A stretch of 64,000 nucleotides of DNA. Origin: Oscheius sp. JU75 (Eukaryota > Nematoda > Chromadorea > Rhabditida > Rhabditidae). The DNA is taken from the NCBI GenBank assembly GCA_037178855.1, contig JASJZC010000007.1, forward strand, positions 1,984,001 to 2,048,000, written 5' to 3'. Each line of letters opens with the position of its first letter. The first letter of the stretch is position 1. Under the pieces are notes generated by a model. The model ran no database searches. It saw only the letters and a list, made by a program, of their open reading frames with translations, and was not told where the DNA came from. Position numbers and translations under genes: made by a program. This document shows, piece after piece, positions 34,620-47,200 of this stretch.

Positions 34620-36323
34620 TCAAGCCCGCGCAATTTTGAGACTCGCGAACTTCTGGGCTATGGGTACGATAGCGTTCTTGGGATCCAGGTAGCATTCAAA
34701 GTCGTCGAAAACATAGTCAATCTTCGTATAGTCTGGACGAAGCATGCCTTCTGGAACGCTGGAGTCTTCGTCGGAGAAAAGTTCTTCTTGACCGCGAAAA
34801 TGTTGACCTCGTTGATTTCTCTTTGCCCTCTGTTGTTCGTGAGTAAACAGATTCAGCGGATCAACAATTAAAATGTTTCCTTGGGCATCCACACCGTGGG
34901 AATACTGCTTTCTCTCAAATTTCGGCGGACCTTTTTCCCGCTTCAACGTGGACATCGCATCCAGCCTTGCCATTTCCACGCCCCACCAACGGGCCGGCTC
35001 TATCTCAGTCTCCATTTCCTCAGCTTCGCGCGCCTCGTCCTTTCTTTTTGCTTTTTCCAGCAGAGCCTTCTTTCTTGCGAACTGTTCTTGTCGTCTCTTG
35101 TTTGCTTCGAGGTATTGCTCCTTCTGTTCTTTCGAAGGAATCTTCGTGAACATCGAGTTCCTACGCTCGGCAATGCTGCAAACATGAAATTAACACTAAA
35201 ACATGAGATGAATTACAAGCAAACAAGAATTGCTGTGTCAAGAGCGGCTAGAACCTTAGCTTTGGTAGCTGCCCAGTTTGATCTTCGCTGCTTGTAGCGA
35301 GAGTACAGAACTGGGATGAGATGCCGATCCTTAGGTCGGGAGAAAAACAGCCCTTAAAACGAAAGTTGAATTAGAAGGAGAAGAGTTTACCCTCTCTGTT
35401 GTCGAATCTGAACGAGTGATGGGCAATGTAATGCCCATCCTGGGTCATCATGTGTGATTCTCTCGCTGGCACCTAAAATTTGCAGAGATGATGCTTTTTC
35501 GAAAAAGTTTGTAAAAGTTTCTAGGGGCTTTTCAATTAAAAAAACTTAAAACATTTTCAGTGATAGAAAGAGTGTATATAAGGTCAAATTAAATACTTTT
35601 TGAGACTGTCGGCTGTAGAGATTCAGATTTGGAAAGCTCTATAAACTGTTCTAGGAAAGTGTTTGTTTACTAGGCGGATTTAAGTTTATACTGTAACAAG
35701 TAAAACAGTATAAACACTCACGAAGTAGGTCCTGCAGCTGTAGGAGTGAACAAGTCTTCTGTAGGGACCTCCAATATCCATAAGATCTCTGTATTATACT
35801 TTGTTTTAAGAAAAGAACTGTCTTCTCACCGGAACTGATCGCGACTGACAACGACTCCGCCAGTTTGCCTAGCAATTCGGAAGCACAGCAGATCGTCGTT
35901 GGCCTCATCCGAACACGGAGAGATGACTCCGAGATCGACGAGGATCTTAAACGAAAATAGATGTCATTATTGAAGCCACTCCACCTCCAACTGCTCCCAC
36001 CCATGTCTGATCACATACGGCTTGAGCAGGTATTCCGGCAGCACAACTATGACCTCGAAGTTGTGTCTGACCAGGACACGCATTAGGGCCAGAAGTGCAT
36101 CGATGGTCTTCCTTGTCTTACTAGACCTTTTTTCAAAAAAGTACAAGTTCACTCACTTCTCCGAGGTGCAGAGGACGACATTAGCACCGTCGATGATCAC
36201 CGGTCGACGGTAGTGTCCCTCGGGTCGAGGCAACAACGGCTCGACTGTTTCATGACCTCCATATTCGTAGAGAGGACCACGAACGGGAAAGACTCTCATC
36301 AGTCTTTCAGTAGCCACGGGCAT
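34620..36323 (-). CDS. Regnase/Zc3h12a-type NYN-domain ribonuclease
   Basis: Seven exons, minus strand. The nuclease core is plain: RRPVIIDGANVVLC (first catalytic Asp), LALMRVLVRHNFEVIVVLPE, HGWEQLEILVDLGVISP, CSDEANDDLLCFRIA (paired Asp) and TGGVVVSRDQFRDL (last Asp), then GPYRRLVHSYSCRTYFVPA and FDNREGLFFSRPKDR. These four acidic positions match the metal-dependent PIN-like site of Regnase-family RNases that cleave stem-loops in mRNA 3' ends. A charged coiled region (KEQKEQYLEANKRRQEQFAR) and an acidic C-terminal part follow. No CCCH zinc finger was seen. TTGTTTTAG abuts the ATG, so either the gene is trans-spliced there or more 5' exons exist. Its 5' end faces the KNL1-like gene, 0.8 kb away. 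Confidence 0.75.
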
Positions 36324-37138
36324 CTAAAACAATAATTGAGAGCATATGTGAAAAATTGGAAAACTGGTTGATTTAGAGGAAAAACAGGAGCTTTTATCAA
36401 TTGTTTTGATAAGCATATATTGAGTAGTGCTTTCAAAGAATTGACAGAAACGCCTCTCAGAAATGGTATTTGCTTGTTCTACCACCAAAGGAGTTACTGG
36501 CTAGTCACGAATTGTTGAGCTAGCGGAATACACGTAAAAAGTTTTGCTGATCAATAAAGCTTTCAAAAGACACATCAACTCCCATGGATTCCGCAATTAA
36601 CAAATGTTTCAAATAAAACGGAATAGAGTGAACAAGTTAGTTTGTCAGTGGAGCGCGAGTTGCTTCGACGAGAGAGAAAAGGAACCTTTCAAAACGAAGT
36701 TTTCAGCAAAGTCTTCGGGAAAAGGCTCGATTAATAGCTAGTTAATAGTGGAACTATATCATTAAAGTAGAATCACTAGACCAATAAATCCTGTTGGTTT
36801 GCAAAAAGGGACAAACTGAGTTCTCTCAATTTATTACTTTCTTTAAGGTTGGCGATATGTTCAATGCATATATTTTTTCTAGTGGAATGGGTATACTTTT
36901 GCAAGAATTTTAAGACACATAATAAGAAAAGTGAATGGTTTGACGTTTATTTCCAGACTGTACCCCATCCACGCCCTAACGCTAACTGGCGGGTAACTCC
37001 ACGCTTTTGAAAATCTATTAGATTCATTTTGTTATTTATCGATTTCGACAAACAGTAACTGTAAAAGCAAGTACTTGGAAGCTTTTATCCACTAGCTCAG
37101 TCCATTTCTGCAACCAGTAGGTGCTTTTCAGCAGGAAC
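36324..37138. other. Shared upstream region of divergent NYN-nuclease and KNL1-like genes
   Basis: About 0.8 kb, AT-rich, without exon-like frames; probably holds both promoters. GTGCTTTTCAG at 37121-37131 is the acceptor just before the KNL1 start. No TATA-like box can be assigned with confidence. Confidence 0.45.
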
Positions 37139-40100
37139 ATGAGCCAAGAAAATGCTACCGGATCCAAACAAAACAGACGTCGCGAATCTGTAAATTTATT
37201 CTTATTTAACTTTTTCATATTTTGTTTCAGATTTTGAAGACGCAACTATTCGAGGCGGAAGACTTCAAGGACAAGCAGAAGAGACGCGTCTCATTCAGAA
37301 ATGTGAAGGAAGTACAGTGAGTTGTAACCGTTTTCCGCAGAATATTGTTTTTAGAATCTACAACACGGACAAAAACTGCCCAGATCTGTTGCATAGTTCC
37401 CCGCCAAAGAAGGAGAAGATCAACGACACTCTGGGTTCTGATGGCGTCTTCACACCCGGTCGCACGACTCTCAGTGAGATCAGCAACCACTCTCCCAAGA
37501 ACAACACCATGTCCATTTTCAATGCTACTGCCCAAAATCGTGAGTTCACTACCTACTTCGCTTACTCTGGAACGAAATCTTTACAGAGCCAGAGTCCTCC
37601 GCTTCCAAAGAACCAAGCCCCAAATTCGTGATTGAGGACGATGTTACTCCTCCTGTCCTCGGCATGGATAGAACAAGCCACACCGCATTGGATATGTCCG
37701 TGTCTAGCGACACTTCCAAAATGGATGGTAAATCTTATTCAAATTTTCAAGACAGGGTTTTTCCTAGATACTCTTCAAATGTTCACGAAAAGCTTTGTTC
37801 AAGCTCCAGCAGACAGCTCGACTCTGAATACGACAATTGAGATGTTCGGCAACACCCTACGACAGGCTGATACCACTCCAATTAGTCATGATGACACTTT
37901 GACTATGTTCAAGAGTCCATCGGCTGGTGTAAGTCGTTTTCATTTCCCTTTAATCAGCGAGCACTGTCAGCTTCTAGGTTCCTCGAATCAAGTTATAATA
38001 AACTTTGTCAGTTCAGTTTGATCTGACCAAACAAGCCTTGTCCGGCTTCCGACAAACACTTGGCACCATCCTCTACTTAGTTTTTGAGTATACAACCGAA
38101 TCGGATTCTTTATGAAAGTATAAGTTTAAAAATGACCACATTTCCTCTCATGGTCCAACCCAGTTCTGTCTAGACCAAACTGTATCATAGTCGACACAAG
38201 TCAAATGTAATATATGAGCGCCGAGTATAAATAATCTTCTACATTGCAGTTTCAGAACAGAAAACGCATCTCCATGTCGTCGACCATGGCCATCTTCCAA
38301 GAAGAGATCAACTCTCCCAATGACACAATGAAGATGTTCGGAGATGTGGTTGATGCGGGGAAGCAAAACTCGACAATGCAGATGTTCGGGAACACGAGTC
38401 TACCTTCAGTGCCAGAAGAAGTTCCGCAACAAGTCGTCAACAAGCATGATGTTAACAAAACTCTTGCAATGGATATTTCGATGGGCGATGAAACTATGGA
38501 AGTGACCAAACAATTAGAGGGCTCCAGCCTTGCTTCTCCGTCTATTCACAAAGTGAACAAGGTAGGAAAATAGTAGAGTCTAGAAAAGATGCCGAATTAA
38601 GACCCTCGATATTTTCGGCGAGGCCATGGACATCGAAGGCAGGGACCAAACTATCGTGGAGAATGCGGAGGTCAGTTGCGTCGAGACCGAGCAAGAGAAA
38701 TGCAGAGTTGGCCCTTCATTGCATATGAGTGTATGTCTCTTACCCCACTTTTCTTCAAGAAATGTTCAGATCCTTCAAAACAACACGACGATGCATCTCA
38801 CAAACGAAGTCGAGGATGCTGTCGTTGCGAAACAGGATATGTCTTCAAAGAATCTAAATGCTTCGACCGTGAAATCACCGGCACCTGTGAGAAAGCCTAA
38901 TATGGTGGGTACATTTTATCTTACTATAATCTCTCACTTATTGAAGGATGTTCTTGGTCAAACCATGGATATTTTCACCAGCAGTCAGGAGTATCAGAAC
39001 GCAACTATGGGAGGCAGAAAGTCTGAGCTCGAATTTGCTCGTCGCGTCAATGTCGGTGAACTACTCAACTTCTCGGAAGTCTCCATCCAGCTGGAAAAGG
39101 TTTGTCGACAAAATCGATTATCACCAGTTTCAGACACTTCTCTTTGACAAAACTGATACAACTTCTGAAGCTACGCAGCTCTTTGACAAGTCAATGGACG
39201 TCTCGATGAACAAGACAGCAAACTTAACTGCTAAAGCTCTCAGTCAGTCCTTGAAAGGTCGCCGTCGCTCGCTCAACACTACTCTACAGAATGTTGTTGA
39301 TGTGAGTTTGGTTCATACACATTTTGAAGACATTAGATCGGTGTACATGTGGACATCTACAAGCGCAGAACCTAGCTAGATTGCTCAGAGCTAAATAGCT
39401 CGTTCACGTTAAAAGTTGAAATGCTTCGTATATACAGAAAAGTTTTTGATAATCTGAATCAGTTCAAAATTCAGAGCCCGATCCTGACTCCAAACTCTGA
39501 TCTCACTATGGAAGAACAACTATCCTTCACTATGCGCAACAGTCTCTTCGATGATCATTGTGCTCAAGTAACCAATGCCCTTACAATTAGAGTTTACTAA
39601 ATCTTTGTTCAGCTGAGCTATCTTCTGCGCGAGGAAGGAGGACTAATGGCGCATACACTGCGTCAGAAGGCTATCGCCCAGCTTGAAGCCTCTGTGGAAT
39701 CCTCGACAGCTCAAAACAAAACTTCTCTCTCCACTCTTCTTGTGAAGCTCAAACAGAAGAATACTAAGCAAGCTGCTGCTGTAGAAGCTATGAATGGTCG
39801 TAACGTACGACGGCAGAATTCTTTATTAGTGGCAAAACATTTTCAGCTAGGACCCGTAGACCGTGACATCATCCTCGCTGCCAGATACGAAGCCGAAGCC
39901 GAATGGTTCAAGACTCGGACGTCTGTCGCAGACGGCCTTAAAAGGGAACTCGAGAGCCTGACGACAAAACTCGCAGACAAATTAGAAGATGTCGAGCAAA
40001 AAGCTCTTCTTTGCGAGAATCGCCCAGTCCTAGAAGCCGGTGAGTTCCGATGCAAAGTGCTAAACAAAATGACGTCTAAACTCGAGTTTTTCGGTTACTG

Positions 40101-40855
40101 GTTTGGTCCCTATTTGTCGGTTAAAATTGAATAATGAAACAAAGTAGTTGACCTTTATGGTTACCGTACCTGTTTTTTCACAAAAAATAGTTTCATTTCC
40201 GATGGGCTGTGTAATCACAAGAGACATATCATACCTGAATTTACCAGAGACAGATGGAACGCATGCGAAAAACCATTCATCTAAACTGCGTAAAACTATA
40301 CAAGATGAGTCGAAACGAATCGAGTCCTGGATTCGACCCGAGTTTTGCGAGTCTGACTCAAGTCAGAGTCGTGTCCATTGAACCCGACTCAGAGTCAAGT
40401 CGAGTCGAATCGACCAATTATCATTTAACATGACTCAATTTCTGATTTTAGAAGTGGCCCAGCTTGAAAATGAACTAGCGATGCTGGCATCTCACAATGG
40501 GGATTCGGCAGTTGCTGCCGAAGAGCGTCATCTTCAGTTGCTTGGTGAGCTGGAGAAGGTCGAACGGATGCAGACCCAGGCCAAACTGAAGGTTCGGACC
40601 GACACGAATCTGTCTCAAGTTATTTTTCAGATCCTCGAAGTTGAACTGGAGTTCTCGAAGAGAAAAGTCGAAGAGCAAAAAAAGCTTGCGATGCTCCTGA
40701 GTGCTGCCAAGAGGGAAAAAGACGAGAATAGCCAGTTGCTCCTCCAGATGATCCGTAATGGTGAGTCGGTTGTAGATCAAATATGACCGAAATATTCAGC
40801 TTTGCGCCAAGAAACGGAAGATACTCCCAACCGCACTCAGCTCCAAGACTGCTAG
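37139..40855 (+). CDS. KNL1: KNL1-like kinetochore scaffold protein
   Basis: About 15 exons, roughly 800 residues. Exons 1-2 join as RRRESILKTQ and KDKQKRRVSFRNVKEV, the SILK and RVSF motifs that dock protein phosphatase 1 on KNL1. The middle is disordered with repeated T-M/L/I-x-M/I-F motifs (NNTMSIF, DTLQMF, NTTIEMF, DDTLTMF, STMAIF, NDTMKMF, NSTMQMF, QTMDIF), plus GDETMEVT and NTTMHLT, which fit the M-[ED]-[LV]-T Bub3/Bub1-binding consensus. The C-terminal third is coiled coil (LASHNGDSAVAAEERHLQ, EFSKRKVEEQKKLAMLLS). KNL1 links microtubules, the Mis12 and Ndc80 complexes and the spindle checkpoint. The RWD domains usual at the C-terminus are not recognised before the TAG at 40853. Two 42-base segments in the coiled coil may be in-frame introns. 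Confidence 0.8.
40300..40425. repeat. GAGTC/GACTC-rich islet in a KNL1 intron
   Basis: GAGTC and its complement GACTC recur at least ten times in about 125 bases, along with ATTCGA/TCGAAT palindromes. A local simple-sequence expansion inside an intron of about 400 bases. Confidence 0.5.
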
Positions 40856-41789
40856 ATTCTGTAACGGTATCAGAATACTTTGCACAGCAAGTACACTCAT
40901 CTACCGAAATATTTCATTCTTTGAAGATAAAGTTCCCTGAAACAACAGTCCAACTTTGTTTTCTTTCCACACCTTTTGTGGCACTGCGAAACGACTTTTA
41001 ATTGATTGAAAAAGTCTGAAGACGAAAATTACAACAAAAGGACTACCTATACTAGAGGCTATACCAGGACCGAAATATGGGTAATCATAGACTGATGGTT
41101 GTGTACAACTACAAATCGAAATCAGAGAATGGTATCAAAAGCGATCGAGATTGTGGTTTTTTGGTATACCAAGCGTGAAGGATCCATCGTTACCAGTATT
41201 TTTTTACCTTATGAGGGGTATCGTTTAAAATGAAAAATGTATCTGATACTGTTCATTTGACCTTTCCAGAGCTTCAGTACTCCTTTTAACAAAACAATTC
41301 ACCGTTTTGGCACTGTGTTATGGGCGTGACTTTTAGATCTCCGGCTGTGACTGGACTACGTTATCATGGGCGTAGTTTTTGTCGACTTACAGCAGCGCCG
41401 CCTGAGGGTCTCATACATGTCGTGGTCAACGGAGCAGACTGATCGTCTCTCGGAATCCTCTGGACACCACAAGTCGACGGCTCTCGGAATTGTCCTGCTC
41501 CTGAAAAATATACAAGCAGGGTCGCCGAACGATGTCAAGTTCGAGATGTCGAATATATCAGGTTAAAGATGGGGTGGTCCGCTGTCTCCCCCCAGTATCA
41601 GAAGGGAACGTAGCTTATATAGTTTACTAATACTAAGCGATGAGATCATTTGCAATCGTTGTAGTGGCCATTGTAAAAGGCGTATCTCAGCCGGTAGCTG
41701 ACCACATCTCTCCTCATATTCTGTTCGATCGTACCGGAGCATCGAACTGCTGATATTTCTAGCGCCACAGCTCTATTGACACAGAAACT
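40856..41789. other. Intergenic after KNL1
   Basis: No exon seen. A string near 41679-41745 looks like a tRNA A box (TCTCAGCCGGTAGCTGA) and weak B box (TGTTCGATCGTACC) at about 45 bases spacing, possibly a tRNA-derived SINE relic; no cloverleaf can be drawn. Confidence 0.4.
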
Positions 41790-42847
41790 CCCCAAAAAAA
41801 GACCTCGACTTTTAGTGACTGCCTCTCGTTCCTTACCTGTAAAACTAGGTATGGCACTGATAGGAAGTCACATAGAGCAGGTCGCTTTCCACCCATCTAG
41901 CAGACCAATCGGCCAACAGCAGAGTAACACAGCAATACTGCGTCAGTACACCAACGTCAGCAACAGCTATTTCAACGGTTGTCCTCTTTAGAACTTAACT
42001 CTATTATGGCGGTTAAGTGACTTTTGCGGACAACCGTTATTTAGCTGGCCCTCCGATTACGATGGACTGTCAGTTACATGTGGTTGAGTTGCAGTCCGTG
42101 TCTGGTAGACATCTGTATATCATAAATCAGCCAAATATATGACTGGTCTGTTTATCGAATTCGACCGTTAGCAATGACAAAATTCTCTCTCCCATACACT
42201 TTATACTACTATCTTTTGCACACCGTATCTTTTGAGCACCGAAGGTATCGGTTGATCAAAGAAGTTTACGACTGGCTAGTACATCAGCGGTGTTGCGAAA
42301 GCTTTGTGCTTCAAAGCGATCCCACTTTCGAATGTCAGTATTGCACACTTTCTTTGCGCCACAAAGGAAAAAGGATGAATATGTTTTAAAAATGTCAAGA
42401 AGCAAGAATCATAGCATCTGGAAAAACAACGTTAGGTCGCGCGCATGTCACTTTTTTAACGCTTTCATTAGGTCTGGGAATGAATTTAAAACAAAGAATC
42501 GCGCAGTATCACCTGCTGGAGGGACATTTCTTCTAGCGTAACTCAGAATTTTCGTATGCCTGTACAGATCGATGGCGCGTATGCGTTATCTTACGTAGGT
42601 GTTGCTCTTGTTTGAGGGTTATCCATTTGGAAAAGCCCAGCATAGCCACTGCTTACAGCCTCCCAGATTGTTCGTCCAGCATCTACGACATCAAACAAGC
42701 TCAAAGCTGCTTATGCAACTTGATATGCCCTATGCGGCTAGAATTGATAACATCTACACCAGCTGGATTTTATTCCTAAAGCATAGACAATCTCAGGGCG
42801 AGGTCTTTTACAATCTCTCTTTCTCTTCCTGTGTTTAACGTTTTAGT

Positions 42848-43285
42848 GGGCAAAAGTATACGGTAGCGGCTGTCTGGAAGGGCGGACGTTATGGGTAGTG
42901 CTAGTCCCCCATTGGCTGCAGAGAGGGCGGGGCTTCGGAACAGGGGGCGTCTACTCGGCTCAAACGACCGCACTCACAATTTTTCTCATGGTTTGATCTG
43001 GTCTTCTCCCAAAAAGTTCTCATTTTCAGGTGATTTCGACACTTCGTGATTAGAACCGTCTTCTACAGGAAGCTTGTTGCAGTTACAACATCTCCACAAC
43101 AACCAAGCTGAGTTTGTTTCTGTTCTGCTCCTAGGTACTCAGAGAACCAGCCATGCTTAGTAGCTAGCGCGTTAGGTCTGGTAGCCTTCGAGTATCTTGA
43201 AGCAACTCGATTATTATGTGGACTCAAACTCAGCAACTCTATCGGGTTGAAAAAACGATTTCAGATGGAGCATGCCCGAAGCTGC
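42848..43285 (+). repeat. Best-conserved block of the tandem array, copy 1
   Basis: Matches 45533-45970 almost base for base, much better than the rest of the units. It contains ATTGG, AGGGCGGGGC and a run beginning ACCGCACTCACAATTTTTCT. Conservation above the surrounding unit may mean function, or simply younger duplication. Confidence 0.65.
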
Positions 43286-45532
43286 TGCTGTTTTCGATGG
43301 AATGCAGATTTTTGAATGGCTCAACAATCCAACAGAACTGGACTCTGAGCTATGGACTAGCCCTTAGACCTCACGCCGGACCGAATGTAGATGAAGCTAC
43401 GCAGTTATTCAGCAGTAGATCAGTAAAACGGAGTCGTGGACGACCTAGGATAACGTTCGGTCATCAATATCTAGCAGCCACTTTCGGAGAAAAGAACTAA
43501 TCAGCTATTGGCCAGTCGTGGAGCTCACTTACTGTATTGTACTTGATCGCCTCTCCTGAGATGTCACCGAGAACTCCAGAGGGGTTACTGGAACCGTTGG
43601 ATGAGCATCACGAACAAAAATGATAATCTATCAGACTCGGTGAGACAACTTCCCTTTTCTATCATTCCGGAGAACTTTAAATATTGGACGACTCATGCTG
43701 TGAGTACGATCTCACTGAAGCATATCTCATTCAAATCGAAATAAAAAAAAGCGAATAAGTCCAACTTATGAAAGTGTAGACTACACGAAGACCTTCAAGT
43801 GAGGAGCGACTGTGTTACAAACGCTAAGTCTTTTCCACAATGCGGTCAAACTCATAACCTTTCCAGTTCAATGTGTATTTGAATAGAAAATGTTAGAGTT
43901 GGACAGCCTGTTGAATATATATAAATCCAGCAACTTTGTGGTTAAATTTGAAGTTTTCAAGTTGCGAGAGAGGGAGAGGTGCTATCTGATGCTTTCGGTC
44001 TCTGCGATTGTACGTGAGCACAGCTCGATCGCCATCAGACCGCTTCCTTCAATGCTCCTCATCAAGGCCTCGACTCTTAGTGACTGTCTTCCGTTCCCTA
44101 CCAGTAAAACTGGGTATGGCAAGGGAAAGAAAGTCACATGGGGCAGGTCGCTTTCCACCCATCTAGCAGACCAATCGGCCAACTGCGATGGTAACATAGC
44201 AATACTTTGTATTGTGCCAGTATTGCAATTTACCAACGCAGTTGACCTCGGCCTGACAACTGCTATTTCGACGGTGATCCGCTTTAGTACTTAACTCCAT
44301 TATGGCAGTTAAGAGACTATTGCGGGTAACCGTTGTTTAGTGTCTAGTTGTCCCCTAACCCCATCCTACCCTTATTTCCTACCCTCTTGACGGCGTGGAG
44401 AACATTAGGTAAGATTTTCTATATTAGAACCGTCTCCAGCCATCAATTTCTTACCATTACAATTGGCAAAAGGCGTCTGTCTGAGTTCTAACTATTTTTT
44501 CAGCAACCTGGATGGAAATATTTTATTTTCATATCAGCGCTACATATATATCCTCCAAATCTGACATGGCTTGCGTCTCCGACAAAAACTTCAGTTCGAG
44601 CTACTTCCGGACACTCAATGAAAAATCGGTGAGTTGACCGAGAAATATAGAGACAAAAAGTATGCCGTAAAAATGATCTCTCTCTTCTTTCTAGCCGTAG
44701 CTCTAGGCTTGTGCTTCAATGGGAAAATAACTGGGAAAATGCCTCTTGACTCTGATTACGAGCTGTCAGCAACGTGTGGTTGAGTTACAATCTATGTCTG
44801 GTAGACATCTGACCATAGATCAGTTAAATATACGACAGTCCTGTTTACCGGCTTGGACGAAAACATTCTCTCTCCCATGTACTTTTAGGCATACTGTATC
44901 TTTTGAACATCGAAGGTGTCGGCTGAACAAAAAAAAAGCTTATGACTGGCTAGTACATGAGCGGCGACGCAAAAGCTTTGTGCTTCAAAGCGGTCCCACT
45001 TTCGAATATTCGTATCCCACACTTTCCTGCGCAGCAAACGATGGTAAGGATGAACATGTTTTGAAACTATCATGATTTTACTAGCTACAATTTGAGTGTC
45101 AGGAATGAGAGTCGTACCATCTGAAAAAACATTTCCGTTCACATGCTAGGTCGCGCGCTTGTCATTTTTTTGACGCTTTTTCCAGGTCTGGGAATGGATT
45201 CAGAACAAAGAATTGCGTGCGCAGTATCACCTGCCTGAGAAAAATTTCTCCAATTGTAATTCAGAACTGGGTGCCTAGACAGATCGATAGCCGTGAGACT
45301 TTGTCCTTACGAATGTGTTGCTCTTGCCTGAGCATGATTTTTTTAAAAACACGTTTGCTTGGCAATCTGCAGCCTCTCAGACAGTCCATCCAGCGCCTGT
45401 CGAGCTCAGGATGTTCATGTAACTTGATCTTTTGAAACTAGGCTTAATAGTATCTACTCCAGCTGGATCTGATTCCGAAGACAAACTTACGTCAGGTCTT
45501 GCACAGTTTTTCTCCCCTTCCTCCCTACATTG

Positions 45533-45970
45533 GTAGGCAAAGGTATACGGTAGCCGGCTGTCTGGAAGGGCGGACTTTGTGGGTGGTGCTAATCCCCCAT
45601 TGGCCCCAGAGAGGACGGGACTTGGGATCAGGGGACGTCTACTCGGTTCAAACGACCGCACTCACAATTTTTCTTATGGTTTGATCTGCTCTTCTCCAAA
45701 AAAGCTCTCATTTTCAGGCGATTTCGACGCTTCGTGATGGGAACCGTCTTCTACAGGAAGCTTGTTGCAGTTACAACATCTTCACAACAACCAAGCTGAG
45801 TTTGTTTCTATTCTGCTTCTAGGTACTCAGAGAACCAGCCATGCTTAGTAGCTAGCGCGTTAGGTCTGGTAGCCTTCGAGTATCTCGAAGCTTGGTCGTG
45901 GGGCCTCAAACTCAGCAACTCTATCGAGTTGAAAAGACGATTTCAGATGGAACATCCCCGAGCAATCTTG
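45533..45970 (+). repeat. Best-conserved block of the tandem array, copy 2
   Basis: Second copy of the block at 42848-43285. The GC box is changed here (GAGGACGGGAC) while ATTGG is kept. Confidence 0.65.
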
Positions 45971-47200
45971 CTTTCCAAAGAAATTGGACTCTGCTTATAG
46001 GCAACGCTTGAACTCTTCTATCCTATCTGGTAATCACTTTTTCCACATTATCAGCTAAGTTTACACTCTCCGACTTCACATTTCTTTCGCCTGTAATGTA
46101 TTCTGGGCTCATGTTCTTGGCTGTGATGTGTTTCACTGCGCTCCACTTGTGCTATCCCTACAGACAAACGGAGAGACAGAGAAAAGTTGTATTTTGACTG
46201 TATTCTCACAAAATGATTGCATGCAGCCGTGTTGGTAACCATGGCACATTGAAAAACTTGCACCTCAGCGGAGAACGACTAGCAGCTGGACCAATTAGTA
46301 TTGAAACCCCAAGAGCGCTTCACTGCAACTCTACCGCTCTAACTACTGCAGTCAAAACTGAGGCTTACTCACTTGTTACTACTTGAGCCCGCCACATGTC
46401 ACAGAGGGATTCTTAGGATGGCTAGAGGAACATCGAGGAGAAAAGTGATTATCGACCACGATGAGCTGAATTCTTTTTTTCTTTTCGGAGAACTTTAGAT
46501 ATTGGGCGACTCGTGCTATCATTGAAAGAACAGTCAACTCAAAAGACAGGAATCGGGATAAAGAGATGAGGATTGTTGAAAGTACCGACTACATAAAAAA
46601 AAACTTCATCTTTAGGAGTGGCCTTGTCACGAAAGCTAAGTTTTTTTAAGCAAAGCGCTCATACTCCAACTTATTCTGTTCAATAAATATTTGATCAGAG
46701 AATATTGGAGGTGGACAGCATGTAAAATATAAAAACTAAGCAGCGTTTGATTGAATGTGAGTTTTCAGGTGCCAAGAGTTGCTACCTGATGCTTTCGGCC
46801 TCTACCAATCCATCGTTTCTACGAAATAACTCCTGTGTGTGCTGGCCGATCCTCTGATCCTCCTTCGAAAGACCTCGACTCTTAGTGACCGTCTCTCGTT
46901 TCCTACCAAATAAACGAGGTATGACACGAGCATATAGTCACTTGAAGCAGGTCGCTTTCCGCCTATCTAGTTTCTCCCCAGACTCCCCCTAAAGACCTCG
47001 TCTCTTAGTGAGTTTCTCTTGTTTCTTACCAGCAAAACTAGGTATGGCCTGGGAGGATATCACGTGGAGCAGGTCGTGTTCCACCTATCTAGCAGGCCGA
47101 GCGGCCAACTACGAGGGTAACTTAGCAATATTTTACATTGTATCAGTATTGTAATTTACTCTTCAGTGCTTAACTCTATAAGTACAGTTAGCGATAATTG

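Larger units (their letters stand above)
41790..47200. repeat. Tandem array of large non-coding repeats, 2.3-2.8 kb units
   Basis: The same blocks recur in order. Block 1 (TAGTGACTGCCTCTCG-like, then TAGCAGACCAATCGGCCAAC) lies at 41797, 44069, 46868 and 46993. Block 2 (GTCTGGTAGACATCTG, GACTGGCTAGTACAT) lies near 42060 and 44750. Block 3 is about 438 bases at 42848-43285 and 45533-45970 and is near-identical: AAGGGCGGAC, CCCCCATTGGC, TCTACTCGG, CAAACGACCGCACTCACAAT, GCTTAGTAGCTAGCGCGTTA. Block 4 (GGAGAACTTTA) lies near 43670 and 46492. There are two full units and a partial third. Open frames are short and not conserved between units, so it is non-coding. Block 3 has a CCAAT-type ATTGG and a GC-rich stretch like a promoter. 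Confidence 0.75.

Noticed and set aside
38676-38900. EGF-like cysteine pattern in an alternate frame inside the KNL1 gene
   Set aside because: It overlaps the KNL1 frame, which is supported by splice phases and repeats; the cysteines arise in the shadow frame.
41679-41745. A box and B box spacing like a tRNA or SINE head
   Set aside because: The B box is imperfect and there is no cloverleaf, tail or flanking duplication, so it is mentioned only as a possibility.
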